64,000 nt of DNA from CABMKH01 sp040797625 (GTDB lineage Bacteria > Bacillota > Clostridia > Tissierellales > Tissierellaceae): the NCBI GenBank assembly GCA_052067355.1, contig JBQHQH010000002.1, positions 124,001 to 188,000 on the forward strand, given 5' to 3'. A program made the translations under genes and the position numbers. How positions within the stretch are numbered: the first letter of the stretch is position 1; the number at the start of each line of letters is the position of its first letter. The notes below the pieces were generated by a model that saw nothing but the letters and a program-made list of their open reading frames with translations, ran no database searches and was not told the origin of the DNA. Below, in pieces: positions 17,401-26,106 of this stretch.

Positions 17401-17429
17401 ATTATATCAAAGGAATATATCATTTACAA
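17401..17429 (-). promoter_or_regulatory. Sigma-A promoter of the asp23 module
   Basis: Minus strand: -35 TTGTAA, 17-base spacer, extended -10 TGATATAAT, about 40 bases before the asp23 start. Confidence 0.75.
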
Positions 17430-17438
17430 ACATTTATA

Positions 17439-18083
17439 TTACTTTTTAATAATTTTTATATTATTCATATCGTATTCTGTCTCTGCCTTTACTATTTCTA
17501 GTATCTTCATCATATCCTGTTCGCCCAATTCTTCAGCTCCAACAACTACCTTAATATCCTTATCAGTTAAGAATACCAAAGCATCATCAAATCCCTTAGA
17601 TTTTACTAATCCCTCTATCTGCAATTCCTTTTCAGAGATCTTTCCTATATTTATTATCTCATTTTGTGCTTCACTTCTCATTTTCTCATCCGTATTATCA
17701 TTATTTACAATACCATCTAATCGTTCAACTAAATTTGCTCTTAGTTTATCTCTTGATAATCTATACTCTATAAAGTAGTTTTTATTGCTATTCTGATATT
17801 CTTTACTCATTGCCTCTTTTATATTCTCATTACCTGTATTTACAACATTTGTCACATCATCATTTGATAGATCAGCATCGGTTATCTCAATATTATCCCC
17901 ATCATCTTTTTTAGCATATTCATTATCCATGCCATATTTTTCTTTTTCAGCCATTTCGTATTTCTGATACTCCTTGGATGTCTTTCTCAATGCCTGTTGA
18001 GTCAGTTGATGATTTAAATATCCAGTAAAAACTAACAATATCAATAGCATCCCTATAATAGCTGGTCTTTTCATCTTAAACAT
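17439..18083 (-). CDS. spoIIIAH: Stage III sporulation protein AH
   Basis: 214 residues: N-terminal helix (about 7-23), a Lys/Asp/Asn-rich variable region, and a C-terminal YscJ/FliF-like ring-building domain (about 120-214). In the SpoIIIA-SpoIIQ channel it crosses the intermembrane space and binds forespore SpoIIQ. Last gene of the spoIIIA operon; start behind AGGGGGG. Confidence 0.92.
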   Translation of the reverse strand: MFKMKRPAIIGMLLILLVFTGYLNHQLTQQALRKTSKEYQKYEMAEKEKYGMDNEYAKKDDGDNIEITDADLSNDDVTNVVNTGNENIKEAMSKEYQNSNKNYFIEYRLSRDKLRANLVERLDGIVNNDNTDEKMRSEAQNEIINIGKISEKELQIEGLVKSKGFDDALVFLTDKDIKVVVGAEELGEQDMMKILEIVKAETEYDMNNIKIIKK

Positions 18084-18095
18084 ATTATTTCCCCC

Positions 18096-18674
18096 CTATT
18101 TACTTGAAAAAACTTGAACTTTATTGGCTGATACCCCTAAAACTGTCTTAACAGCCTCATAGATTGTCTCTAAAACCACTCCATTGTCTGCACCTTCTGC
18201 TACTACTATAACTCCTTTTATATTAGGATTTATTTCTTTTAATATGATCACATCATTGGATAAGTTAATTAGTTGTGTAACCTCATCCTCCCTAGTTATC
18301 TCTCTCTTTCCACCTTCTGAATCAGTCTCACTAGTAGTCTCAGTCATCTTGTTTTTATTAGTGGCAGGAACCTTTTCTTGGCTATCTTCCAATGTTATCA
18401 TTACATGGACCTCTCCTACCCCCTTTAATTTACTTAATATATTCGATAACTTATTTTCTAATATTATTGAATAATCAGACTCAGCTACATTAGTATATTC
18501 TTTTTTCCCCTCCTTTATCACCGAGGAATCATCTTTTTTCTTAGAACTAGTCATTCCATTTAAAAATATCAATAGAATAATAGCAACTATCAATATTATA
18601 AATAGATTATTAATTGTCTTTCTATTGTTGGTGTCTTCTAGATATTTCTTAATCCTGTTTATTAAGTCATTCAT
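18096..18674 (-). CDS. spoIIIAG: Stage III sporulation protein AG
   Basis: 192 residues: one transmembrane helix (about 22-41) then a ring-building domain (KLKGVGEVHVMITLEDS; IKGVIVVAEGADNGVV). A large multimeric ring component of the feeding-tube complex between mother cell and forespore. Start behind GGGAGG. Confidence 0.93.
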   Translation of the reverse strand: MNDLINRIKKYLEDTNNRKTINNLFIILIVAIILLIFLNGMTSSKKKDDSSVIKEGKKEYTNVAESDYSIILENKLSNILSKLKGVGEVHVMITLEDSQEKVPATNKNKMTETTSETDSEGGKREITREDEVTQLINLSNDVIILKEINPNIKGVIVVAEGADNGVVLETIYEAVKTVLGVSANKVQVFSSK

Positions 18675-19277
18675 CTATTCTCCTCCCTTGTTTATGATTA
18701 TATCTATTACACTTTCATCAATATAAAATCTATTTGCCAAATCTTTTTTTATTCCATTAAATTTGTGCAGTTCCTTACTATCATCTCTTGATCTTTGCGA
18801 TCCTATAGTATCTACTTTTATATTGATATTATCTGTTTTTTTCTTCATCTGACTTTCATCTTCCAAGGCAATCTTCATATACTTGATATCCCCATAATTT
18901 TCTTCATCTTTCTGAATATCTATATAGACATCAGAGACATTAAACTCTTCATATTTTTTTAGAGATTCCTTTACTTCTTCCACTATCTTTTCTCTATACA
19001 ATTCTTCTACTTGATTATTCTGTTCCCTTATCAATTCCTCTATATATTGGGGTGAAGTATTTTGATGGCTTTTAAACACTTCTTTGTCCAAATTGAAATC
19101 AATTTTTCCCAAATTCATAAAGGGATTGATTACAGTAAATATTATCAATAATCCTATGACAAAATTTATATACCTTCTCATACTTCCTTTAGGCATTATT
19201 AAGTCTATCAACGATATTATAATAAATAGTATAGATATATTTTGTATCCAGGAATATATAAAGTTTTTTATGCTCAT
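18675..19277 (-). CDS. spoIIIAF: Stage III sporulation protein AF
   Basis: About 200 residues: two N-terminal membrane helices (about 9-25 and 31-53) and a C-terminal soluble ring-like domain. The open frame starts with GTG at 19286, but the ATG at 19277 follows GGTAGGTGG at good spacing. Between spoIIIAE and spoIIIAG as usual. Confidence 0.9.
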   Translation of the reverse strand: MSIKNFIYSWIQNISILFIIISLIDLIMPKGSMRRYINFVIGLLIIFTVINPFMNLGKIDFNLDKEVFKSHQNTSPQYIEELIREQNNQVEELYREKIVEEVKESLKKYEEFNVSDVYIDIQKDEENYGDIKYMKIALEDESQMKKKTDNINIKVDTIGSQRSRDDSKELHKFNGIKKDLANRFYIDESVIDIIINKGGE

Positions 19278-19286
19278 AGATACCAC

Positions 19287-20453
19287 CTACCTTAACATAA
19301 GTAAATTATTGCTAGCATCTACTATTATGGTTACTGTTATAAAAAACATAATTCCAATAGATACCATACTAATCAAAAGTAATAATAGAGTTTTAGATAC
19401 ATCACTAAAAAATTCTATTATATTATCTGATGCAATAGGTTCTATAACTGCGCCTGCTACTGAATATATAAGGAGCAGTACAACTATCTTAATCAATGGA
19501 ATGAGTATGATAAGTGCCAAGGTTATGAGACCTATTATCCCTATTCCATTCTTTAATATGACAGAAGACCCTACTACTGCATCTAGAGCATCAGATAAAA
19601 ATCCTCCCACTACAGGTAAAAATCTATCAACTGCAAATTTCGCAGTTCTTATGGTTATTCCATCTATCTTTGTAGACAATCCATATATAGTTAAGATGCC
19701 TATAAATACTGTAAAAGCAGCAGATATAATAAAAGTAATTACCTGCCTTCCTAGTTCTGATAATTTCCCAAGCTCTCCCCTATTTGAGAGATTGGACAAT
19801 ATACTGACTACAAAAGAGAAATATATTAATGGAAAAATTATGTTTTTTACCATAAGCCCCATTATATTCACTGTTCCTAATATCATTGGATGGAATATGA
19901 TCTTAGTATTAGGTCCTCCTGTAATCACTAATAGTGTCAACAATATGGGCAATAATATCTGCATAAAGTTTATCATCCTATCTACAGTAATCCTAACCAT
20001 GTCCATCAATTGGACAAAATTAGTAATTACTAAAATGGCAATCAATATATAGGTAAAATAATTAGCAAATTGACTTATGGATGATTTTTCAAAAGTTCCT
20101 TGTAAATTAGTCAATATAGCAGATATTATTGTTATAATGAGTATTTTGGAAAGTAATGAAAGTGATATAGAAAGTTCCTTTAAAAAGATCCTCTGAATGT
20201 CTTTTATTGCCTGTGTACCTTCCATAATCTTCTCGCCTTTTATTAATTTTGAAACCAGATCTTTAGTATTTAAATTTATAGACATCTGATTTTCTTCCAT
20301 TAGATCTCTTAGGAAATTATCTATTTCCACATTGTCCGTTAAATCTATCTGCCTATTTAATATGTCTTCCATATCTATCTTTTCTCCATTTACACATTGA
20401 GAAAAACTTAAAATAATCCATAATACTATAATTATTCTCTTCATAATATTCAT
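19287..20453 (-). CDS. spoIIIAE: Stage III sporulation protein AE
   Basis: 388 residues with a signal-like N terminus and about seven or eight membrane segments across residues 90-388; the polytopic export-like component of the SpoIIIA complex. Conserved features such as KFAVDRFLPVVGGFLSDA are visible. Overlaps the spoIIIAD stop by four bases. A 322-residue antisense open frame over this gene is a by-product. Confidence 0.94.
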   Translation of the reverse strand: MNIMKRIIIVLWIILSFSQCVNGEKIDMEDILNRQIDLTDNVEIDNFLRDLMEENQMSINLNTKDLVSKLIKGEKIMEGTQAIKDIQRIFLKELSISLSLLSKILIITIISAILTNLQGTFEKSSISQFANYFTYILIAILVITNFVQLMDMVRITVDRMINFMQILLPILLTLLVITGGPNTKIIFHPMILGTVNIMGLMVKNIIFPLIYFSFVVSILSNLSNRGELGKLSELGRQVITFIISAAFTVFIGILTIYGLSTKIDGITIRTAKFAVDRFLPVVGGFLSDALDAVVGSSVILKNGIGIIGLITLALIILIPLIKIVVLLLIYSVAGAVIEPIASDNIIEFFSDVSKTLLLLLISMVSIGIMFFITVTIIVDASNNLLMLR

Positions 20454-20842
20454 CCTTGAGGTAAAATTTTTGTAATCAAGTCCATCAGAGCTAAAAGTAT
20501 GGGAATAGCTAAGACCATGATTGTAACTTTTCCAGCCAATTCTAACTTCATTGCAATGGAATTTTCTCCAGCATCTCTACATATCTGAGAACCAAATTCC
20601 ACAAGATAAGCTGTACCTATAATCTTCAGTATTATTGTGAAATAAGTAATTTCTAAATTTGCCTTAGTAGATAAATCTCTTAATACATCTATTACATAAG
20701 TCAGAGGATGCAGAATAAATGAAAATATTATGATGGATGTAAGTATAGAGATATATATGGCAAATTCTGACTTAAAGTTTTTTAAAACTACTATCAAAGT
20801 AGTAGCCACCATACCTAGACCTACTATTTGAAATATTTCCAT
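20450..20842 (-). CDS. spoIIIAD: Stage III sporulation protein AD
   Basis: 130 residues with about four hydrophobic segments and the motif EFGSQICRDAGENSIA conserved in SpoIIIAD. Start behind GAGGTG. Small polytopic component of the SpoIIIA machine. Confidence 0.92.
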   Translation of the reverse strand: MEIFQIVGLGMVATTLIVVLKNFKSEFAIYISILTSIIIFSFILHPLTYVIDVLRDLSTKANLEITYFTIILKIIGTAYLVEFGSQICRDAGENSIAMKLELAGKVTIMVLAIPILLALMDLITKILPQG

Positions 20843-20852
20843 CTAATTCACC

Positions 20853-21050
20853 TCAATATAATCTAAATAGTACTTTTACATTGTCAAATAATTTACTTAC
20901 TAGATTTATAACTACTCCTAATACTATTACTACACCGACTAATGTTGTAAGATATGCATATTCCTCCTTCCCTGATTTAGCTAAAACTGTATGAATAACT
21001 GCAGTCACCATTCCAATACCTGCTATCTTAAATATTAAATCTACATCCAT
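20853..21050 (-). CDS. spoIIIAC: Stage III sporulation protein AC
   Basis: About 65 residues with two transmembrane helices, matching SpoIIIAC (IFKIAGIGMVTAVIHTVL). The upstream ATG at 21056 is too close to the AGGGAG site, so the ATG at 21050 is preferred. Confidence 0.92.
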   Translation of the reverse strand: MDVDLIFKIAGIGMVTAVIHTVLAKSGKEEYAYLTTLVGVVIVLGVVINLVSKLFDNVKVLFRLY

Positions 21051-21062
21051 AGTCATCTCTCC

Positions 21063-21587
21063 CTATATAAATATAATGATAATTCCCAATCCTACTAAAA
21101 CTCCTAATTTAGGATATAGTTTCTTATTCTTTACCTTCTCTAATTCTGCTTGAGTACTCAATTTTTCAATTTGCTCTATGATAAAAATAAAGTTATTTTC
21201 TTGATCTACTCTATTGGTCTTTCCCAATACTTCACCTAAAAATAGAAGTACATTTATATCTTCTTTTTCTAGTAAATATCTATTAAACAATATATCTTCC
21301 AGTATTAAGAAACTATGGTATACATCATCTCTTTTCTCTTCTATTAAATCATCCCTTATAATCTTAAAAATTGATGCAATCTGTCCCTTTCCCTTTTTAT
21401 ATGTGTTTTCTAGAGCTATAGGCAATGGAGCATTTCCAGCTATGATCTCACTTTGCAATATCCTCAAACAATATTCTAGATCTAAAAGATTCTTTGCTCT
21501 TTTATTAAAGATTCCACTGTATAAAAAGCCAATCATAGATGTAGAGAGCAAGATAACTAGATTAAATGTAATCTTAAATAGCCCCAT
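21063..21587 (-). CDS. spoIIIAB: Stage III sporulation protein AB
   Basis: 174 residues: N-terminal membrane helix, soluble helical domain resembling GspF/T4P platform proteins, C-terminal membrane helix. The start at 21587 has AAGGGGGAG upstream; the longer frame to 21632 would run into spoIIIAA. Overlaps spoIIIAA by 14 bases. Confidence 0.9.
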   Translation of the reverse strand: MGLFKITFNLVILLSTSMIGFLYSGIFNKRAKNLLDLEYCLRILQSEIIAGNAPLPIALENTYKKGKGQIASIFKIIRDDLIEEKRDDVYHSFLILEDILFNRYLLEKEDINVLLFLGEVLGKTNRVDQENNFIFIIEQIEKLSTQAELEKVKNKKLYPKLGVLVGLGIIIIFI

Positions 21588-22575
21588 ATAAACTCCCCCT
21601 TTTAATTTCAATAGATTTAAACGTACTTCCATCTATTATTTCTCTTATGGTTCCTACTCCTTGAGATCTATCTAATAGAATATATCTCTTAAATATACCT
21701 TCTTGTATTAATTCCTTTAAATTATTTCTACTTTTTATATCTTCCATATCATATCCATGAACTGTTGCTATAAACTTAATTCCCGCTCTTATACCTTCAG
21801 ATATACCCTCTATATCTCTTATACCTCCAATTTCATCTACAGCTATGATGTCTGGAGACATAGCTCTTATCAACATCATAATTCCATGAGATTTTAAACA
21901 ACCATCTAGTATATCTGTTCGAATTCCTACATCTTTTTGGGCTATACCATCATATGTTCCTGCAATCTCAGATCTCTCATCTACTAATCCAACTTTAAAT
22001 CCTCTACACAGATTGTTGCCGTTACTTAGATTTCTAACTATATCTCTGAGTAATGTTGTCTTTCCACATTGAGGAGGTGAGATAATTAAAGTATTATAGA
22101 AGTCACCATCACTATCCAATAAATGTGATATGATCTTGTCAGATATTCCCTTCTTTTCTCGAGCAATCCTTATATTTAAGGAAGATATCTCCCTTATATT
22201 TTCAATTCTCATTCCCATAGAATCATAGACTATCTTACCTCCGATGCCTATTCTATGACCTCCAGGTATAGTTATAAATCCATTTTTTATCTCTTCTGAA
22301 AATGCATAGACTGAATGATTCGTAATCAATTGAAATGTACTATTGATATGATGTCTATCTATTATAAAAGAATCTTTAGCACTATTTACTACCTCTCCCC
22401 TCTCAGATATAAAATAGTCTTGTCCCTTTAAACAGATATTTAAAGGACCATTATTTCTCAATCTTATTTCTTCTATATTTTCTTTATACTCTCTTGGTAT
22501 ATTTAAAAGGAGAAGTCTAATATCCTTATTTAAATATTCTAGAACACTATTAAATAGTTTTAACTCTTTAAACAC
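21574..22575 (-). CDS. spoIIIAA: Stage III sporulation protein AA (secretion-type ATPase)
   Basis: 333 residues. RecA-like ATPase related to type II/IV secretion motors: Walker A PPQCGKTT (about 167-174), Walker B region PDIIAVDEIGG, and VHG switch. Energises the SpoIIIA-SpoIIQ complex in the mother cell. Start is GTG at 22575 behind AAAGGAGGG. A SigE promoter precedes it (22598-22625). Confidence 0.95.
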   Translation of the reverse strand: MFKELKLFNSVLEYLNKDIRLLLLNIPREYKENIEEIRLRNNGPLNICLKGQDYFISERGEVVNSAKDSFIIDRHHINSTFQLITNHSVYAFSEEIKNGFITIPGGHRIGIGGKIVYDSMGMRIENIREISSLNIRIAREKKGISDKIISHLLDSDGDFYNTLIISPPQCGKTTLLRDIVRNLSNGNNLCRGFKVGLVDERSEIAGTYDGIAQKDVGIRTDILDGCLKSHGIMMLIRAMSPDIIAVDEIGGIRDIEGISEGIRAGIKFIATVHGYDMEDIKSRNNLKELIQEGIFKRYILLDRSQGVGTIREIIDGSTFKSIEIKRGSLYGAI

Positions 22576-22597
22576 AACCTGTCCCTCCTTTATATAA

Positions 22598-22625
22598 ATT
22601 CTATGAAGAGATAAATTAAATATTA
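22598..22625 (-). promoter_or_regulatory. Predicted SigE promoter of the spoIIIA operon
   Basis: Minus strand: -35 TAATATT (perfect KMATATT), 13-base spacer, -10 CATAGAAT (7 of 8 to CATACAHT, identical to the spoIIM element). SigE control of spoIIIA is established in B. subtilis. Confidence 0.7.
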
Positions 22626-22640
22626 CAAAATCACATAAAA

Positions 22641-22674
22641 AAATACCTAAAACCTTTAAAGGTTTTAGGTATTT
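22641..22674 (-). terminator. Terminator after the CD1247-like gene
   Basis: 14-bp perfect stem AAATACCTAAAACC/GGTTTTAGGTATTT followed on the minus strand by a T7 run. Separates efp/CD1247-like transcription from spoIIIA. Confidence 0.92.
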
Positions 22675-22684
22675 GTCCTATAAC

Positions 22685-23020
22685 TTATTCTTCATCATCT
22701 TCGTCGCAAAAACATCCACATTCTTCATCATCGCAACAGTCGTCATAGTAATCAAATTCATCATCATAATCTTCATAGTCATCATAATCTTCATCTAATC
22801 CATATAACTCATCTTCTACATCAGATAAATCTTCATCTATAAAACTTACATATTCTTCTAAGTCCACTTGATCTTCAATTACCTCATCTATTACCTCTGC
22901 AAATTCTCCCAAAACATCGATAATATGAAGTAATAGTTTTCCTTCATTTGTGCTATCATCTACATTTAGCCCATCTGCTAATCCTTGTAAATAGGAAACT
23001 TTTTGAAATAAATAATCCAT
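22685..23020 (-). CDS. CD1247 N-terminal-domain-like acidic protein
   Basis: 111 residues. N-terminal helix MDYLFQKVSYLQGLADG resembles the CD1247 N-terminal domain family of Clostridia. The second half is extremely Asp/Glu/Tyr-rich and ends in a Cys cluster (CCDDEECGCFCDEDDEE), which could bind metal. Function unknown. 28 bases after efp, therefore probably co-transcribed. Confidence 0.75.
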   Translation of the reverse strand: MDYLFQKVSYLQGLADGLNVDDSTNEGKLLLHIIDVLGEFAEVIDEVIEDQVDLEEYVSFIDEDLSDVEDELYGLDEDYDDYEDYDDEFDYYDDCCDDEECGCFCDEDDEE

Positions 23021-23047
23021 CTTAATCCCTCCAATTTTATTTTAATA

Positions 23048-23605
23048 TTATACCCTTGACATATATTCCCCTGTTCTTGTATCTATCCTAATAATATCTC
23101 CATTGCTTACAAATAGAGGAACATTTAAGGTAACCCCTGTCTCTACAGTCGCTGGCTTTGTAGCTCCTGAAGAAGTGTCACCTTTAATACCTGGTTCTGT
23201 TTCAGTAACCTCTAACTCAACAAAATTTGCTGGTTGTACTTCAAAAGGCCTTCCTTCATAGAAACGAATAGTGGCATTGTCATTTTCCTTAATGTATTTA
23301 ATTGCCTCTTCTACAGCTTCTCTATCCAAAGGCAATTGCTCATATGTCTCAGTGTCCATAAAATAATATAATGTTCCATCATTATATAAGTATTGCATTT
23401 CCTTTGTCTCAATATTAGCTTTCGCATATCTTTCGGTAGGATTAAAAGTAACCTCCTTAGTTACTCCAGTTAATACACTTCTAATTTTAGTCCTTACAAA
23501 AGCTGCTCCTTTACCTGGTTTAACATGTTGAAAATCTACAACTTGAAAAACATCTCCATCCATTTCAAAGGTTACTCCCTTTCGAAAATCTCCTGCTGAA
23601 ATCAT
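23048..23605 (-). CDS. efp: Elongation factor P
   Basis: 185 residues, three beta domains. The KOW-like N-terminal domain has the loop KPGKGAAF whose Lys32-equivalent is the tip residue that enters the ribosome, and the C-terminal signature EPGIKGDTSSGATKPA is complete. Relieves stalling at polyproline. Start behind TAGGAGG. A promoter is at 23662-23690. Confidence 0.97.
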   Translation of the reverse strand: MISAGDFRKGVTFEMDGDVFQVVDFQHVKPGKGAAFVRTKIRSVLTGVTKEVTFNPTERYAKANIETKEMQYLYNDGTLYYFMDTETYEQLPLDREAVEEAIKYIKENDNATIRFYEGRPFEVQPANFVELEVTETEPGIKGDTSSGATKPATVETGVTLNVPLFVSNGDIIRIDTRTGEYMSRV

Positions 23606-23661
23606 AAATTAACCTCCTATCTCTAGTACATTGTATACTGTGTTTGTGTAATTCTATAGCT

Positions 23662-23690
23662 ATTATATCAATATCTATTATTTCCCACAA
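23662..23690 (-). promoter_or_regulatory. Sigma-A promoter of efp
   Basis: Minus strand: extended -10 TGATATAAT with a weak -35 (TTGTGG) at 17 bases. Confidence 0.6.
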
Positions 23691-23726
23691 GAGTAAAGTT
23701 CATTATATCATAGGATTATTACCAAT

Positions 23727-24716
23727 TTAATATTTTTTAATAACTTCTATTTTAGGATTTATAAATCCAGGTAAACATGAACCATACTCATAGATGAGCT
23801 TCTGCTCTCCTATAATATCTATATCATCTATATTTACATCACCTCTATGTAAAATCATCCCATGAACTCTCGGTGTTTTTGGAGAATTAACTATTATATT
23901 CCCATTATTTAAAATGATTATACCTTTAAAATCAAAATCTTGTTCTATGACAATGTCACCATTTACATATATAATACCAGTAAGTTTGATTAGCTCCTTA
24001 TTACCCTCTGTTCCTATTTCAAGCCTTGATATTCCATCTATTTTCTTTTTATCTATATTAAGTAAAATTTTCTTACCTGCATAGTCTGATAATATCTTAT
24101 TATGCCCATATTCTCTATCTTTTCTCCTAATAAATTCATTGTCGATATTTATTATTCCATTTGTATTTATTCTTTTCATAGAACCTGTCATATTACAGTC
24201 GTAGTCAAATATATCTTCTTCAATGACATCCATCAATCTACAGTATTCTTCAGAGTATTTTTTATCTAAATCTCTTTCAAAGATATATGGCTCTCCTATT
24301 TCAAAGATTATATTTACTATGGGCCCATATACTTCAGAAAAACGGGATATGTCTCTATATTTAGTATCTAGATTTAATATAAAGTATTTTCTACCTTCTT
24401 TCTCTTGAAACTTTATTACAGTTCTTGTTATATTTTCTCCAAGTTCATAATCATCTTTAAAATATATATTCTGAGAAGAAATAGTTCCTCTGCAATTTTT
24501 AATGATCTTAGGCTTAAGATATATATTGAAATTCTCTTCATCATATATCAATCTGTTTATCTTATCCTGAATCAATAGATATGATTGTAACTTGTATCCT
24601 GATGATATGGATATGTGTTCTTGTAGATTAAATATATTAAATATGAATAGACTATTCACTAAAACTATACCTGCTATCAAAATAGCAAATATAGAAATAA
24701 ATCCCTTCCTCTTCAT
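23727..24716 (-). CDS. PilX-like type IV pilus assembly protein
   Basis: About 329 residues. N-terminal hydrophobic helix directly after KRKGFISIFAIL, as in PilX-type minor components. The C-terminal part (about 245-310) has repeats like GIIYVNGDIVIEQD and GIIILNNGNIIV, a right-handed beta-helix-like pattern often seen at the end of PilX/DUF7305 proteins. The open frame extends to 24749, but the ATG at 24716 gives a PilX-like start. Last gene of the pilus operon. No classical prepilin Glu5. Confidence 0.65.
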   Translation of the reverse strand: MKRKGFISIFAILIAGIVLVNSLFIFNIFNLQEHISISSGYKLQSYLLIQDKINRLIYDEENFNIYLKPKIIKNCRGTISSQNIYFKDDYELGENITRTVIKFQEKEGRKYFILNLDTKYRDISRFSEVYGPIVNIIFEIGEPYIFERDLDKKYSEEYCRLMDVIEEDIFDYDCNMTGSMKRINTNGIINIDNEFIRRKDREYGHNKILSDYAGKKILLNIDKKKIDGISRLEIGTEGNKELIKLTGIIYVNGDIVIEQDFDFKGIIILNNGNIIVNSPKTPRVHGMILHRGDVNIDDIDIIGEQKLIYEYGSCLPGFINPKIEVIKKY

Positions 24717-24730
24717 ATTATCACCAAAAC

Positions 24731-25291
24731 TCAATAATCTATTGGACATCTTATAAATATAGTTGATTTAAAATCCACTGTATTCCCATTATCATATCCA
24801 AGTTTTAGATTTATCTCCATTAGATTGTTCTCGACTTTTAATTCAGTCTTATTAAAATCTAAAAGCAATGTACATACTTGATTAAAACCTGAAAATCTTG
24901 TTGAATTAGGATATCTATTCTCTAGTCCTTCACAGGAAATTCTAGTCAGTTCAGCATTTCTCTTATAATATGTTATATAATTACATCTAATATCACCTTT
25001 AGACATGATTACAAATCCGATATTAGTTGGATACTCAAAATCTAAATTCTTAAACTTAGATGAACTGATTATTTTATCTGCAGACATAATTTCATTTTTT
25101 ATATAATCTATTGCATATCTTCCATTTAACAATATCTCATCTGACTCATCTCCATACTGAAAAATATTCATAGAGTGATTTAGAACTACAAACACACTAC
25201 ATAAGACTATAGAAACCAAGCTCATACCTAGAACAAACTCTATTAGAGTAAATCCTTTATTTTTTTGGGATACTTCCTTCAAACTCAACAT
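24731..25291 (-). CDS. Prepilin-like protein (PilW/PulJ type minor pilin)
   Basis: About 186 residues with class III signal NKGFTLIEFVLGMSLVSIV: cleavage after Gly, N-methyl-Phe, Glu5, hydrophobic helix. The frame opens with GTG at 25300; an ATG at 25291 is also possible. Predicted to be processed by the PilD at 30834. Overlaps the upstream minor pilin gene. Confidence 0.85.
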   Translation of the reverse strand: MLSLKEVSQKNKGFTLIEFVLGMSLVSIVLCSVFVVLNHSMNIFQYGDESDEILLNGRYAIDYIKNEIMSADKIISSSKFKNLDFEYPTNIGFVIMSKGDIRCNYITYYKRNAELTRISCEGLENRYPNSTRFSGFNQVCTLLLDFNKTELKVENNLMEINLKLGYDNGNTVDFKSTIFIRCPIDY

Positions 25292-25649
25292 ACTTACCAC
25301 TTTCCCTTCCGCCTTTGAGATAAATAGTTAGCTTTAGTTCCCATAGATATTTATTATTTTCCTGATTGATAAGTTTACAATCATATCTCTCTAAATAATA
25401 AGCATCTAGATCTTCAAATGTCGATTCTTTATTTTTTTCTATATCAGATAAAATCTCCTCACAATACTCATCATAAGAGTTTAATCTTTCAAATATATAT
25501 TCTCCGAGATAATTCATATCAGAATATGCATTTACAGAAGAGAGCCTGTTAAATGCTGATGTGAAAACTGGAAAAGATACTATAATTATAATACCTATTA
25601 TAAGAAGGCTCACAATTACATCCCAAAATATAAATCCATTATTTTTCAT
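25257..25649 (-). CDS. Prepilin-like protein (PilV/PulI type) with atypical signal
   Basis: 130 residues. KNNGFIFWDVIVSLLIIGI has the prepilin layout, but position 5 after the cleavage Gly is Asp (FIFWD) rather than Glu, an unusual choice for subunit polymerisation. Position in the operon between FimT- and PilW-like genes supports a PilV-like minor pilin. Confidence 0.75.
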   Translation of the reverse strand: MKNNGFIFWDVIVSLLIIGIIIIVSFPVFTSAFNRLSSVNAYSDMNYLGEYIFERLNSYDEYCEEILSDIEKNKESTFEDLDAYYLERYDCKLINQENNKYLWELKLTIYLKGGRESGKYVEFEGSIPKK

Positions 25650-25658
25650 ATGCCACCT

Positions 25659-26102
25659 CTAATTTACATTATCTAATGAAAAAGAAATCCTTCCAGTTGC
25701 TGGGGTCAATGTAACTTTGTATCTTTGATTAAAACTATCTCTGAAATAAAGAGTATCACTATTGAGAGTTGTCCCATTTGACTTGAAAATAAAAGATTTA
25801 ATAGGATTAGTAGTTTCTAATCTTATTCCATATTTAAACATCTTATCCTTAACCACTGAGCTTCTTTCTCCACCCTTTATCTTATATCTGTTTTCACTGT
25901 GATAAAAATATACTATATAATTTTTAGATTCTATTATGGCCCTATTTCTAGCAAACATAAGGTCTTTTTTAAATTCTATTATCTCTCTTTTTTCTCTAAT
26001 TCTTCTATAAAAATTTATATTTGGATAAGCAAGGGATAGGAGTATAGAAATAAGAGCTAATACAATTATCATCTCTAATAATGTATATCCACCTTTCTTC
26101 AT
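25659..26102 (-). CDS. Prepilin-like protein (GspH/FimT type)
   Basis: 147 residues with KKGGYTLLEMIIVLALISIL (cleavage Gly, N-terminal Tyr, Glu5). The helix-rich N terminus continues into a FimT/GspH-like beta domain (SFIFKSNGTTLNSDTLYF). Minor pilin that probably primes pilus assembly. Confidence 0.85.
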   Translation of the reverse strand: MKKGGYTLLEMIIVLALISILLSLAYPNINFYRRIREKREIIEFKKDLMFARNRAIIESKNYIVYFYHSENRYKIKGGERSSVVKDKMFKYGIRLETTNPIKSFIFKSNGTTLNSDTLYFRDSFNQRYKVTLTPATGRISFSLDNVN

Positions 26103-26106
26103 GATA

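Noticed and set aside
17031..17501. 156-residue + strand ORF
   Set aside because: Antisense to asp23 and its promoter.
19084..20052. 322-residue + strand ORF
   Set aside because: Lies antisense over spoIIIAE/spoIIIAF, which have clear family signatures and operon spacing; the + frame has no SD and no recognisable domain.
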